Virus record (IMG/VR): IMGVR_UViG_3300029319_006496 | Span: 1 to 47,290 of that record | DNA: 47,290 bases | From: a virus | Strand: one strand, 5' to 3' | Part shown: positions 23,462-32,850 of the stretch, one piece after another | Numbering within the stretch: the first letter of the stretch is position 1 | How the letters are laid out: every line of letters starts with the position of its first letter | Position numbers and translations under genes: made by a program | Notes under the pieces: generated by a model | Database searches by the model: none | What the model was told of the DNA's origin: nothing | What the model saw: only the letters and a program-made list of their open reading frames with translations

Positions 23462-25934
23462 ATTTACTGGTTCGTTTATATTGTCTGGTTCAACCCAGAC
23501 ATTTATAGGTAGTTCCGACTTTCAAGGAAGCGTAACTGCTAGTGGCGACATTAGTGCAAGCGGTACTATATTTGCTGACAAATTTCAATCAGCAGGTAGC
23601 AACAATGAAATATCTTTTGATGATGATTTATTCGTAACAGGGAATATAAGTGGTTCATCAACATCCACAGGTTCATTCGGTCTTCTTCAAGGTGATGGAA
23701 GTGGTATAACTAATATACAAAAAAGTTCTATTGTTGGACAATTAGGAATCTTTGCTCAGACTGGTTCTGCTCAAGCCACAACTAACGATTTACAAGTAAG
23801 TGGTTCACTTAAAATTTCAGGGTCAACTCTAACCGTAAACACATTATTAACATCATCAACTGCTATCAGTACAAATAATATCACAAATGGTTATCCTACT
23901 TCGAATGCTTGGGGAGAAAGTTTAGAAGGTAGTTATTTTAACAATTTTGATAATACAACTCACGTAAGTGAAATACTTAGATTTATGTCTGGTGTTTTGA
24001 GTCATTCATTAGATGTAGCTGATGCTTCTCCTAACACGAAAACATTTGGAAGTATAGATACAAATGAAAATAGTTTAGGTTCGACTGATACCGTAGATGG
24101 TTACATTCCTACAAATTATACTGCTTTAAACAAACCTACTCTAAATTATTTAGTAACAAAGGGATGGGGAAGTGTAGGTTCAACAATCTTTTCTGGTATT
24201 TCAGTTTATCACGATAACGGTTCTACCTATTCTGTCGATTTTGATTCGAATAGTGGAGGTTCAACAAACGTAAGTTCATCAGCGGATAGTGAATTATTCG
24301 GTTTGGGAGGCTTGACTGGAGGTTCAGCTACTGAATTTAAAGTACGAGTGGTAGCAACACAATCTTTTAGTGATATACCTAGTGTCCCTAATCCTTCTTC
24401 TTCAAACACATTTACTACACAATCGAATTTAGATTTAACGATAAGTTCATTTGGAACATCAGACGGATTAACATTAGCTAAAATCAACACATCTCAACCA
24501 GCTGTGATACCAGCAGCTTTTCAAGATGGTAAATTTGCTAACGTAGGAGGTTCCTCAATGACAGGTTCTCTTACGAGAAAATATCACGCATCAGAAACAA
24601 GTTTTACGAGTGTTTCTTCAAGTGGATATTATAATTTTCACGGTTTAAAAGTTGGTATAGCTACTGGTTCAGGATTGTTTAGTTTCAAAGATGGAGCAGA
24701 TACAAACAGATTTTATGCGCCTGTGGACCAAATAGAAAGTGATATAGGAACAAACTCTTTAGCGGATGTAGCCACGACACATAGACCCTTGACCGCTACA
24801 TCTCGTAGTCTTAGTGGAGCTCCTTATCTGTTAGATTCTACTTTTGAAGTTTCAACTAAAATAACCGGATTGTTTAATCCTTTATATGCAGCTTCTTCAA
24901 CTTTAGTCGATATGACAGCTGGTTCAGTAGGCGTTGGTAGTGTTTCAATAAGTAATGATACATTATCTACAAGTGGAGGAACAATACAAACAAGTGGAAA
25001 AGTTTTTCAAAGTGATGGTACAACAGCTGTAAATAGTGGTGTACCAAGATACAACGACATAGCTATCATTACTGGTTCAGTATCATTTGATAGTGGTAAT
25101 GGTGAGAATATAAATCAAACAGGACTCGGTGATACTACATTTACGGTAGCAACAAAAGCTAGAAATAAAAATAGTTCACAATCTACTTTGGATACTCAAA
25201 CAATACTTTATCATTCAGCAAGTACATTTGACCAACCTCACCAGAGTGGTAGTTTAGGAGTGTATGGAAGAGCTCAAGGATATGATGGAGGAGCTTTAAC
25301 AGGAACAAGTGAGGCTTTCTCAGGTGAAGATTTTAGAATCGTACTTGATAATAACGTGTTAGGATTCAATGGTTCAGCTTTCAACACGAGTTATGCTATC
25401 AATACTTTAGGAATATATGATTTACAAGTAAAACCAGGTTTCTTAGTAGACCCAGGAGGAACTTATAGATACTGGTATTCATCAGGATTCGGTGCCGCTG
25501 CTACTTACAAATACTACATTAGAAGATTTCAAACAAGTGGTACCAAATCATCAATGACACTCGATGTAGGTAAGACGTTAGTAAATTGGAACTCATCAAC
25601 GAGTGGTGTAGCTGTAGGATTAATATTTAAGAGTGCTGCTAGTGGTAGTGGAGCTAATACTACACAAAGCACAGCTAGATTGTATGACCCAAGTCCTCTA
25701 ACGAGTAATTTAATCGAAGCTGGTGTAAGTGCTGATAACTTTAAAAATCCATTTACAGACGACTTAGATTTATACGGAAATACTGGAGGAAGTTTATCCA
25801 CAACTCAATATACAATACCAATAAGAAATGCTGACGGAATGTTTTTAGATAATTCAGATAATGAATTGTATGTAATAATAAGATACAAAGGTGACCAAGT
25901 ACCTGTAACATCAATAAGTTTAGGATTTAGTTAG
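23427..25934 (+). CDS. Large fibre/adhesin-like virion protein
   Basis: 835 residues. It starts MALIDSKQ; related MALI/MGLI starts occur in four other fibre genes here, suggesting a common attachment peptide. Residues up to about 160 are the STGSFG/SGS-type beta repeats shared by its neighbours. The remainder is a unique beta-rich region (for example YNDIAIITGSVSFDSGN at about 538-554 and YRYWYSSGFGAAATYKYYIRRF at about 676-697) that may be the receptor-binding end. No enzymatic motif. Only a weak purine-rich site precedes the ATG, which overlaps the NUMOD3 fragment. Confidence 0.7.
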   Translation: MALIDSKQLNPRFTGSFILSGSTQTFIGSSDFQGSVTASGDISASGTIFADKFQSAGSNNEISFDDDLFVTGNISGSSTSTGSFGLLQGDGSGITNIQKSSIVGQLGIFAQTGSAQATTNDLQVSGSLKISGSTLTVNTLLTSSTAISTNNITNGYPTSNAWGESLEGSYFNNFDNTTHVSEILRFMSGVLSHSLDVADASPNTKTFGSIDTNENSLGSTDTVDGYIPTNYTALNKPTLNYLVTKGWGSVGSTIFSGISVYHDNGSTYSVDFDSNSGGSTNVSSSADSELFGLGGLTGGSATEFKVRVVATQSFSDIPSVPNPSSSNTFTTQSNLDLTISSFGTSDGLTLAKINTSQPAVIPAAFQDGKFANVGGSSMTGSLTRKYHASETSFTSVSSSGYYNFHGLKVGIATGSGLFSFKDGADTNRFYAPVDQIESDIGTNSLADVATTHRPLTATSRSLSGAPYLLDSTFEVSTKITGLFNPLYAASSTLVDMTAGSVGVGSVSISNDTLSTSGGTIQTSGKVFQSDGTTAVNSGVPRYNDIAIITGSVSFDSGNGENINQTGLGDTTFTVATKARNKNSSQSTLDTQTILYHSASTFDQPHQSGSLGVYGRAQGYDGGALTGTSEAFSGEDFRIVLDNNVLGFNGSAFNTSYAINTLGIYDLQVKPGFLVDPGGTYRYWYSSGFGAAATYKYYIRRFQTSGTKSSMTLDVGKTLVNWNSSTSGVAVGLIFKSAASGSGANTTQSTARLYDPSPLTSNLIEAGVSADNFKNPFTDDLDLYGNTGGSLSTTQYTIPIRNADGMFLDNSDNELYVIIRYKGDQVPVTSISLGFS

Positions 25935-25936
25935 AT

Positions 25937-27871
25937 ATGGGATTAATAGATTCAGGTTCAAAATCAAATAGACTACTCGCGAGTAGAAGATTTACGAGTA
26001 CAGATATTAAGACTGCTCAAGAAGCATTTACCTCTGTACTAGATATACAAGCGTCTGAAGTTTATACTCAGGGTGATAAAGTTCCATCATCTGGTTTACC
26101 TTTTAGTGGTAGTTCACAACAACGTTCCTATTATTCAGATGGTGATAATATTTTACTATATTATTATCGACAAAGATTAACTAAATCAAATGTTGATAGT
26201 GATGTATTTTTCTTTATGGACCCAACTGGTAGTAACTCTGGTGTAACACCTCAGTTGATTCAAGATGACCAACAAACTAATTTTATATCACCTAAATATT
26301 CTGTATCATCATTAGCTAACTCTACGACAGAAGATTCTCCTCCAGGATACGGTGTTAAAGTATTTAAATCAACCTCTACTGATAGTGGTTCTCTTGGAGA
26401 TGATGATGTAGTATCTGGTAATGATTACCAGTTTGATTACAAAACTGGTGTATTACAATTTGATGCCAATAAACCTGGTTCGAGTGATATAGTTTATATG
26501 ACAGCCTACCAGTATGTAGGTACCACATTAGAGAGTGGTGTCAATATATCTGGTGATGTTAGTTCCTCATTCTCAAGTACAGGTTCATTTGGTAAAATAA
26601 TTATTGGAGAAATGAGTAATCAAGATGTAACAAGTGTCTCATCTTCTCTTTCAACACGACTTACTACTGCTGAATCTGAATTAGGAAATACACTAATATC
26701 AAGTTCAGCTCAAATTGCAGCTGATATTAGTGGTTCATTTGGAAATCAAAGAGTAGGAACTTCTGATGACGTAACCTTTGCAAGTGTAACCACAACAGGA
26801 AATGTACTTATTGGAGGTAATTTAGATGTAGATGGAACAACAACAACTATCGATTCAGCCACTCTTAACATAGGAGATAAGAATATAACAATCGGTAGTG
26901 GTAGTACATCTTCAGCTCAACTGAACGGTAGTGGGTTAGATTTTGGTTTAGGAGGAACGGTAGCTAATTTAAGATACCGAGACTCAGATACATCAATAAC
27001 ATCAAGTGTAGATTTTAGAGCTCCTACTTTCCATGGAATATTTAGTGGAGCAATATCAAGTTCAGCTCAAATAGCTGAAAATATTTCAGGTTCATTCACA
27101 GCTGCTAGTTCAAGTTTCTCAACACGAGTTACAACAGCAGAGACAGAATTATCAAACACTCTTATTTCAAGTTCAGCTCAAATAGCTACAGATATAAGTG
27201 GTTCATTCACAGCTGCTAGTTCAAGTTTATCTTCTCGTATCACTACGAACGAAACGAGTCATTCAGAAAATATAAATCAAGATGTTAAAACAACAGCTTC
27301 ACCGACATTTGTAGGAGGAACTTTTAGTGGAGACGTGTCAGTAGCTGCAACAGCATCACTAGGAAAAGTTGTAGCAGGTGATTTGACAGAAGAATTGTAT
27401 GTATCAGTAATAAGTACTGATGCAGGTAATAGATACGCTTTTGAAGGTGAAGTAGCTCCTAACTTTAGTGTAGATGAAGGTAAATCTTATCGATTTGATT
27501 TATCAGCAGCCTCAGTCAATGGTCACCCATTTAAATTCAGTCAGACTGAAAATGGAATACATGGAGGAGGAAGTGAATACACGACAGGAGTATATTCGAG
27601 TTCAGTAGACCCTGGTTCAGCTGGTTCATTTATCGAGTTAAGAGTTGACAAAAACACACCAAATCATTTGTATTACTATTGTGTAAATCACTCGGGAATG
27701 GGTAGTAATGCTTTAATTTTAAAAAATGATATGACAAACTTACATTTAGTAAGTGGTTCTTCCATATCAACTGGTTCATTTGGTAAATTAATAGGTGATG
27801 GTTCTGAAATAACAAACATTAACGAGGAAGACCCGAATGCTATAGCTTTTGCGTTAGCTTTAGGAGGATAA
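25937..27871 (+). CDS. Fibre protein with a cupredoxin-like domain
   Basis: 644 residues, starts MGLIDSGSKS. The middle contains repeats of the form SSSxSxRxTTAExEL...LISSSAQIAxDISGSF (about 231-268, 386-424 and a degraded third at about 424-445). Residues about 500-597 resemble a cupredoxin fold with NGHPFKF (His530), HGGGSEYTTGV and LYYYCVNHSGMG (Cys582, His585, Met588), the set of ligands used by blue-copper proteins. The domain is common in marine phage structural proteins, but metal binding is unproven. The C-terminus returns to the STGSFGKLIGDGSEITNIN repeat. Role: tail or fibre structure, likely host contact. Confidence 0.75.
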   Translation: MGLIDSGSKSNRLLASRRFTSTDIKTAQEAFTSVLDIQASEVYTQGDKVPSSGLPFSGSSQQRSYYSDGDNILLYYYRQRLTKSNVDSDVFFFMDPTGSNSGVTPQLIQDDQQTNFISPKYSVSSLANSTTEDSPPGYGVKVFKSTSTDSGSLGDDDVVSGNDYQFDYKTGVLQFDANKPGSSDIVYMTAYQYVGTTLESGVNISGDVSSSFSSTGSFGKIIIGEMSNQDVTSVSSSLSTRLTTAESELGNTLISSSAQIAADISGSFGNQRVGTSDDVTFASVTTTGNVLIGGNLDVDGTTTTIDSATLNIGDKNITIGSGSTSSAQLNGSGLDFGLGGTVANLRYRDSDTSITSSVDFRAPTFHGIFSGAISSSAQIAENISGSFTAASSSFSTRVTTAETELSNTLISSSAQIATDISGSFTAASSSLSSRITTNETSHSENINQDVKTTASPTFVGGTFSGDVSVAATASLGKVVAGDLTEELYVSVISTDAGNRYAFEGEVAPNFSVDEGKSYRFDLSAASVNGHPFKFSQTENGIHGGGSEYTTGVYSSSVDPGSAGSFIELRVDKNTPNHLYYYCVNHSGMGSNALILKNDMTNLHLVSGSSISTGSFGKLIGDGSEITNINEEDPNAIAFALALGG

Positions 27872-27884
27872 GATTTATGAAAAA

Positions 27885-27905
27885 TGTATATTTATATATG
27901 ATAAA
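27885..27905 (+). promoter_or_regulatory. ATATTTAT element, probable late promoter
   Basis: The element TGTATATTTATATATGAT followed by AAA occupies the gap before 27921. It closely resembles the sequence at 32763-32780 near the end of the giant fibre gene. Confidence 0.45.
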
Positions 27906-27920
27906 CTTTAGGAAATTTTA

Positions 27921-28247
27921 ATGGCTAATACATTCAAAAATGCCACCGTAGTAGCTGCTTCAAAGGATGTAGATAATTATTTATACACTACACCGGCCGG
28001 AACAACTTCTATTGCTCACGCTGTGTTTATCTCGAATACAGGTGATGAAACAATACAAGCTGATTTAAAACTATATGATGCTTCAGCAGCTACAACTTCG
28101 AGTATTGTTACGAACGCTCCAATATTACCTGGAGGAACTTTTGTATTAGATAAACCTTTAAACTTAGAAGCAGCAGACACAATCGTAGTACAACCTAATA
28201 TATCAGGAAGTACAGAAGCTATAGCTTCTATATTGGAAATTACTTAA
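27921..28247 (+). CDS. Small virion structural protein
   Basis: 108 residues, ATG after AGGA. It starts MANTFKNATVVAASKDVDNYLYTTPAGTTS and has a beta-sandwich-like pattern through GGTFVLDKPLNLEAADTIVV. Proteins with this MANTFKNA start are familiar among marine T4-like phage virion genes, where they lie in fibre clusters. I know no specific function. Probably a small fibre, collar or decoration component. Confidence 0.65.
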   Translation: MANTFKNATVVAASKDVDNYLYTTPAGTTSIAHAVFISNTGDETIQADLKLYDASAATTSSIVTNAPILPGGTFVLDKPLNLEAADTIVVQPNISGSTEAIASILEIT

Positions 28248-28259
28248 TAGGAGACTTAA

Positions 28260-28505
28260 ATGGGATACTTAGGACAAGACCCAAGGTTTAAACCAATTCC
28301 ATTATTTGAATTTAATGATGATAATGATTTAACACCTACGGATAGATTTTTTCCCATTGAAGACCCTCATTTTGAATTATTAGAAAATGGTCAAGATATT
28401 ACTTTTAAAGTAAGTAATTATTTTAAAAGTGCAGGTGAGGTGGGTGATTTATCATTAGACCCTGTAACTGGTGACCACGAAGCTGAAGATTTAATCGTAT
28501 TTTAA
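28260..28505 (+). CDS. Small acidic protein between fibre genes, function unknown
   Basis: 81 residues, ATG after GGAG. Acidic, with two FxxxDP-type turns (GQDPRFKPIPLFEF, IEDPHFELL) and no known motif. It lies 12 bases before the giant fibre gene with the same spacing style as its neighbours, so it may be a fibre-associated structural or chaperone protein. Confidence 0.6.
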   Translation: MGYLGQDPRFKPIPLFEFNDDNDLTPTDRFFPIEDPHFELLENGQDITFKVSNYFKSAGEVGDLSLDPVTGDHEAEDLIVF

Positions 28506-28517
28506 TTAGGAAATAAA

Positions 28518-31500
28518 ATGGCAACAAAAAATATAGTCCCCAGAATTACTAACGAAGGAAAGTTAGGTAAACCAGATAAACGGTGGGCACAAGGAAATTT
28601 TTCAACAGGAAGTTTTGGACTCATAAGTGGTTCATTGATTCCGGACGCTAAAGAGTCTCACGACTTAGGTACAGCAGCAAGACCTTGGAAAGAAATATTT
28701 GTCTCGACAAGTTCATTAAACTTTGTTAATCCTGCTAATGATAGTGTTATACAAACATTAGCAGCTACAGAAGATGGTTTCGACTTTGGAGGAGCAGACG
28801 TAAGTGGTTCTACAATTAGTGGTTCGAAACTACACGTTACTGGAGATGCTTTCATTGGAGGTAATCTTACTTTAGGTGACGCTAATACTGATTCGATAGA
28901 AATCACTGCCGATTTAACTTCAGACTTGATTCCTAATGCAAGTGATAGTTTTAATCTAGGAAGTGAAACTCAAAGATGGAATGATTTATTTTTAAGTGGT
29001 TCAATTTCAGCTAGTGGAGGACCAGTAGATATTGATAGTGCTACAACCGTTGCCATAAATAGTACTACAACAACAACTATTGAAGCCACTACAACATTGA
29101 GTGCTAAAGGAAATGGGGGAGCATCATTCGGTGATGATACAGGTACTTGGGAGTTTGATGGAGCAGGAGCTGTATCAGAAACAGGTATAACATCATTTAG
29201 TCTTACACCTTCTAGTACGGTTGATGTTGACGCTGGAGGCGCAATCACGATAGATGGTACATCATTAACAATAGGAGGTGATGGTGATACAGGAGCTGTC
29301 AACATAACAAGTACAGATGGTGTTAGTGTAACAGGAGCTATTACTGGTTCAACTCATATAAGTGCTAGTGGTAATTTATCAGCAACAGGTAATTTAGATA
29401 TTGATGGTACAGGTAACATTCAAGGTGTTGTAACTCTACAAGATGAATTATCAGTAAGTGGAGCTATCACAGGTTCAGCCATAAGTGGTTCCACTGGAGC
29501 CTTTACATCAATCAACGTTGATGGAGGTACTATTGATGGTATCACTTCATTAACAGCAGCAGGTAACTTAGATATAGGTTCTCACGATTTGAGAGCAGCA
29601 ACAATTACAGCTGATGGATTAACAGATGGTAGAGTTGTGTTTGCAGGAAGTAACGGAGTGTTATCAGACGATTCTGATTTATCATTTAGTGGTGATACTC
29701 TTACAGCTACAAAGATTGGAGCATTTGAAGCCGCAGGAGCTATCGATTTCTCAGATGAGAATATGACTAACGTAAATATTGATAGTGGAGCCATAGATGC
29801 TGTTACTTTAGGTACTAATTCAGCCATAACTGAAGCTCAAATTGATAGTATTAATATCAATGGTACTACAATAAAAGATTTTGCCACATTAAGTGGTTCA
29901 GCAGCCGCTACGATTTCAGTAGGAGGAAACGTTACAGCAGGAGGTGGTACTTTAGGAGATATTAAAGTAGGAGTTACAGCTGACGGAGAAATTGATTCAA
30001 CAGGAGCTATCACAATAGATGGTGGTACTGGTGTTACAATTCAAGAAGACGGTACTGATGTCATAGCTATTGATACTAATCAAGATGTGTTGTTTAGTCG
30101 AACAGGAGGTTCATCTTCAGACCCTGATGTCGAGTTTGACGGATATACAAAGTTTGATGGTATATCAGAATTTACAGCTGATGTTACATCAAGTGCTAAT
30201 ATAAGTGGTTCAAATTCAGGTGTGTTGACGTTTGGTAATGCTACAATTAATAATGCATCAATCGGTTCATTATCAGCCGCTTTAGATGCTAATAATCAAA
30301 ACATAACAAATATTGATATTGATAGTGGTACAATAGACGGAACAGACGTAACGGTAGGTACAGGTAAAACACTTGACGTTAGTGGTGGTACTCTCACATT
30401 AGCTAATGACCAAATAAGTGGTGATAAGATAAACGGAGGTACAATCGGTTCAGTAACTATCTCACAATTAGCAGGAGCATTAGATGCTAACAATCAAAAT
30501 ATCACTAATATAAATGTTGATAGTGGAGCTATAGATGCTGTAACACTTGGTACTAACTCTGCTATTACAGAGGCTCAAATCGATAGTATAAATATTAATG
30601 GCACAACTATTAAAGATTTTGCTACATTGAGTGGTTCATCATCAAGTACGATTTCTGTAGGAGGAACAATCAGTGCTAATCAATTAGGTACCGATGATGA
30701 CCCTGTTACAGCTTTCATCAACAATGGTGAAATCGATGGAACGGTAATCGGAAGTGAATCAGCAGCAGCAGGTACATTTACAACGATAAATGCTTCAGGA
30801 GATATTAGAACTGAAGGAAACGTCATAGCTGAAAATTATATCGTGAGTTCTTCTGTAACGCATATGACACAATCATTTAGTGAAGGTTCAACGATATTCG
30901 GTGATACAATAAGTGATTCACATCAATTTACAGGTTCAGTTGAGATAACAGGTAGTTTTGTAGTTAACCCTCACGGGTCAAATTTAATCACGGGTTCAAA
31001 ACTTACAATAGATGCAGCAGGAGGATATAGTGGTTCTTCAACTTCAATAGGTTCATTTGGAAAAGTAAATATATTTAACGATACTTTAAAATTAGGTGTT
31101 GATGCAGTTAGAGAAATATCTTCAGATGGAGAACTTGTGATTGATGGTGCTACAGGTGTTAAGGTACAAGAAGGTGGAACTGATATTATAGCTATCGACA
31201 CTAACCAAGATGTTCTATTTAGTAGAACTGGTGGTTCAACATCTGACCCTGATGTTGAGTTTGATGGTTATGTGAGATTCGATGGTTCAGTAGAAGCTGA
31301 TTCAGGTATAAATGTAGATGGTAATATAACGGTAGACGGAAACATTACAGGTGACCACGGTTCAAACAATTTACAAATTGTATCTACAAACGCAGCTGTA
31401 TTAATTGAAGGTATTACATTCGATGGTAATGACGTAACTATTCCAGGAAACTTAACGGTTCAAGGAGAACAGACAGCTGCTTCTAACGCAGAGTTAGTTG

Positions 31501-32828
31501 TTTCATCCTCAACGATAACGGTTGCTAGTGGTAGTACTGCTAGTGCTGATTTAGACGGAGCAGGATTAAACTTTGGTGATAATGGTACTACAGCTAACCT
31601 ACGATATGTACACTCAGGTACACAAATAACTTCTAGTGTTCCTTTCCAAGCACCTTCAGCTACATTTGATGGTGGTGTTGATATTGATAATTTCAATATT
31701 GATGGTACAGAGGTGGCACTATCAAGTGGAGACTTCACGTTAAACGTAGCAGGTGATGTCAATTTCGACGCAGATGGAGGAGACTTTACTTTTACAGATA
31801 ATAGTGTTCCTTTAGCAACTATAAATGCTAACTTAATAAGTGGTTCACATGCAGCAGACTTACAAGTAGGTGGTAATGTATCAGCCTCAAATGCAATATT
31901 CACGGGTCGTGTTGATATAAACGGAGTAGTTGATATTGATGGAACGGTAGATGTAGATAACGATACCTTCTCAGTAGATTCAAGTGGAGCAGTCTCAATC
32001 GACGCAGGAGCAGCTTCAAACATCACAACGAGTGATGGAACACTTACTATCGAGGCAGGAGGAGCTGACGATAAACTTGTCTTGAAAGGTGACCACACAG
32101 GAGGAACAGCTATTCATATTGATGGTAATGAGAATGCTAACTCAATCATCGATATAGATGGAGGAAGTATTGATATAGATGCGGCAGCAAGTACAACTAT
32201 TGACTCAGCTGTAACAAGTTCAATTACATCACCTAGAATAGACCTTCACGGTACCGTTCTTGAAATGAGTGCTTCAAGTTTCACAACTATTACAGGTAAC
32301 TCTAGTGTTACTATTGGAACTGGAGGAGCAGGTGATATTAATTTAAATGCAACTGGTGATGTAAATATACCGAATGGTGTTGGTGTAACTTTTGGTGATG
32401 ATGGTGAAAAAATTGAAGGAGATGGAACAGATTTAACCATTAATTCAAGCGCTGATATAAACTTAACTGCAACTTCTGATATTAACATTCCTGCTCAAGT
32501 TGGTCTTACTTTCGGAGCTGATACTGAAAAGATAGAAGTTGATGGTAGTAACAATATGTCAATCATAGCCAATGGTGATATAACATTACACCCAGGAGGC
32601 AACAATGTGTTACCAGGTGGTGATAATGAAGACGACTTGGGAGCACCTGCTACGAGATGGAGAAACATCTACACCGCCGATATGCACTTCAGTAATATGG
32701 GAACTGAAGGAAACGATGTTGATGGCTCAACCGGAAATTGGACACTACAAGAGGGTGAGAATGATATTTATATGATAAACAACAACACTGGAAAAAAATA
32801 TAAAATAGGATTAATCGAAGTTGAATAA
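28518..32828 (+). CDS. Giant repetitive tail-fibre protein
   Basis: 1436 residues, ATG after AGGA. Almost entirely Ser/Thr/Asp/Gly/Ile-rich short beta repeats of the GxLTVxGxxT/IDIDGxxx kind, consistent with a long beta-helical shaft. There are longer internal duplications: a 40-residue block is present twice with identical residues, and DTNQDVLFSRTGGS-SDPDVEFDGY also occurs twice. The last 90 residues (WRNIYTADMHFSNMGTEG ... NDIYMINNNTGKKYKIG) form a tip domain I recognise from other marine phage fibres. Strand-loop-strand Ser/Thr repeats are the kind of acceptor used by TibC-like heptosyltransferases, one of which is encoded at 36723-39173. Confidence 0.82.
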   Translation: MATKNIVPRITNEGKLGKPDKRWAQGNFSTGSFGLISGSLIPDAKESHDLGTAARPWKEIFVSTSSLNFVNPANDSVIQTLAATEDGFDFGGADVSGSTISGSKLHVTGDAFIGGNLTLGDANTDSIEITADLTSDLIPNASDSFNLGSETQRWNDLFLSGSISASGGPVDIDSATTVAINSTTTTTIEATTTLSAKGNGGASFGDDTGTWEFDGAGAVSETGITSFSLTPSSTVDVDAGGAITIDGTSLTIGGDGDTGAVNITSTDGVSVTGAITGSTHISASGNLSATGNLDIDGTGNIQGVVTLQDELSVSGAITGSAISGSTGAFTSINVDGGTIDGITSLTAAGNLDIGSHDLRAATITADGLTDGRVVFAGSNGVLSDDSDLSFSGDTLTATKIGAFEAAGAIDFSDENMTNVNIDSGAIDAVTLGTNSAITEAQIDSININGTTIKDFATLSGSAAATISVGGNVTAGGGTLGDIKVGVTADGEIDSTGAITIDGGTGVTIQEDGTDVIAIDTNQDVLFSRTGGSSSDPDVEFDGYTKFDGISEFTADVTSSANISGSNSGVLTFGNATINNASIGSLSAALDANNQNITNIDIDSGTIDGTDVTVGTGKTLDVSGGTLTLANDQISGDKINGGTIGSVTISQLAGALDANNQNITNINVDSGAIDAVTLGTNSAITEAQIDSININGTTIKDFATLSGSSSSTISVGGTISANQLGTDDDPVTAFINNGEIDGTVIGSESAAAGTFTTINASGDIRTEGNVIAENYIVSSSVTHMTQSFSEGSTIFGDTISDSHQFTGSVEITGSFVVNPHGSNLITGSKLTIDAAGGYSGSSTSIGSFGKVNIFNDTLKLGVDAVREISSDGELVIDGATGVKVQEGGTDIIAIDTNQDVLFSRTGGSTSDPDVEFDGYVRFDGSVEADSGINVDGNITVDGNITGDHGSNNLQIVSTNAAVLIEGITFDGNDVTIPGNLTVQGEQTAASNAELVVSSSTITVASGSTASADLDGAGLNFGDNGTTANLRYVHSGTQITSSVPFQAPSATFDGGVDIDNFNIDGTEVALSSGDFTLNVAGDVNFDADGGDFTFTDNSVPLATINANLISGSHAADLQVGGNVSASNAIFTGRVDINGVVDIDGTVDVDNDTFSVDSSGAVSIDAGAASNITTSDGTLTIEAGGADDKLVLKGDHTGGTAIHIDGNENANSIIDIDGGSIDIDAAASTTIDSAVTSSITSPRIDLHGTVLEMSASSFTTITGNSSVTIGTGGAGDINLNATGDVNIPNGVGVTFGDDGEKIEGDGTDLTINSSADINLTATSDINIPAQVGLTFGADTEKIEVDGSNNMSIIANGDITLHPGGNNVLPGGDNEDDLGAPATRWRNIYTADMHFSNMGTEGNDVDGSTGNWTLQEGENDIYMINNNTGKKYKIGLIEVE
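29781..29900 (+). repeat. Internal fibre duplication, copy 1
   Basis: Encodes 40 residues starting DSGAIDAVTLGTNSAITEAQ and ending DFATLSGS. The same 40 residues are encoded again at 30519-30638, with many synonymous differences. Confidence 0.9.
30519..30638 (+). repeat. Internal fibre duplication, copy 2
   Basis: Protein-identical to 29781-29900 while differing at many third codon positions, which indicates an old duplication held by selection at the protein level. Confidence 0.9.
32763..32780 (+). promoter_or_regulatory. ATATTTAT element inside the end of the giant fibre gene
   Basis: GATATTTATATGATAAAC lies within codons for NDIYMIN, about 70 bases before the first collagen-like fibre gene. 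It shares ATATTTATAT and GATAAAC with the 27885 element. It could serve the three collagen-like genes, but coding constraint may explain it. Confidence 0.3.
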
Positions 32829-32850
32829 TCAAGTTATTGGAGAAATTTAA

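Noticed and set aside
31460-32098. Long minus-strand open frame within the giant fibre gene
   Set aside because: Low-complexity Ser/Pro/Val composition produced by reading the repeat codons backwards; no other minus-strand genes exist in the window.
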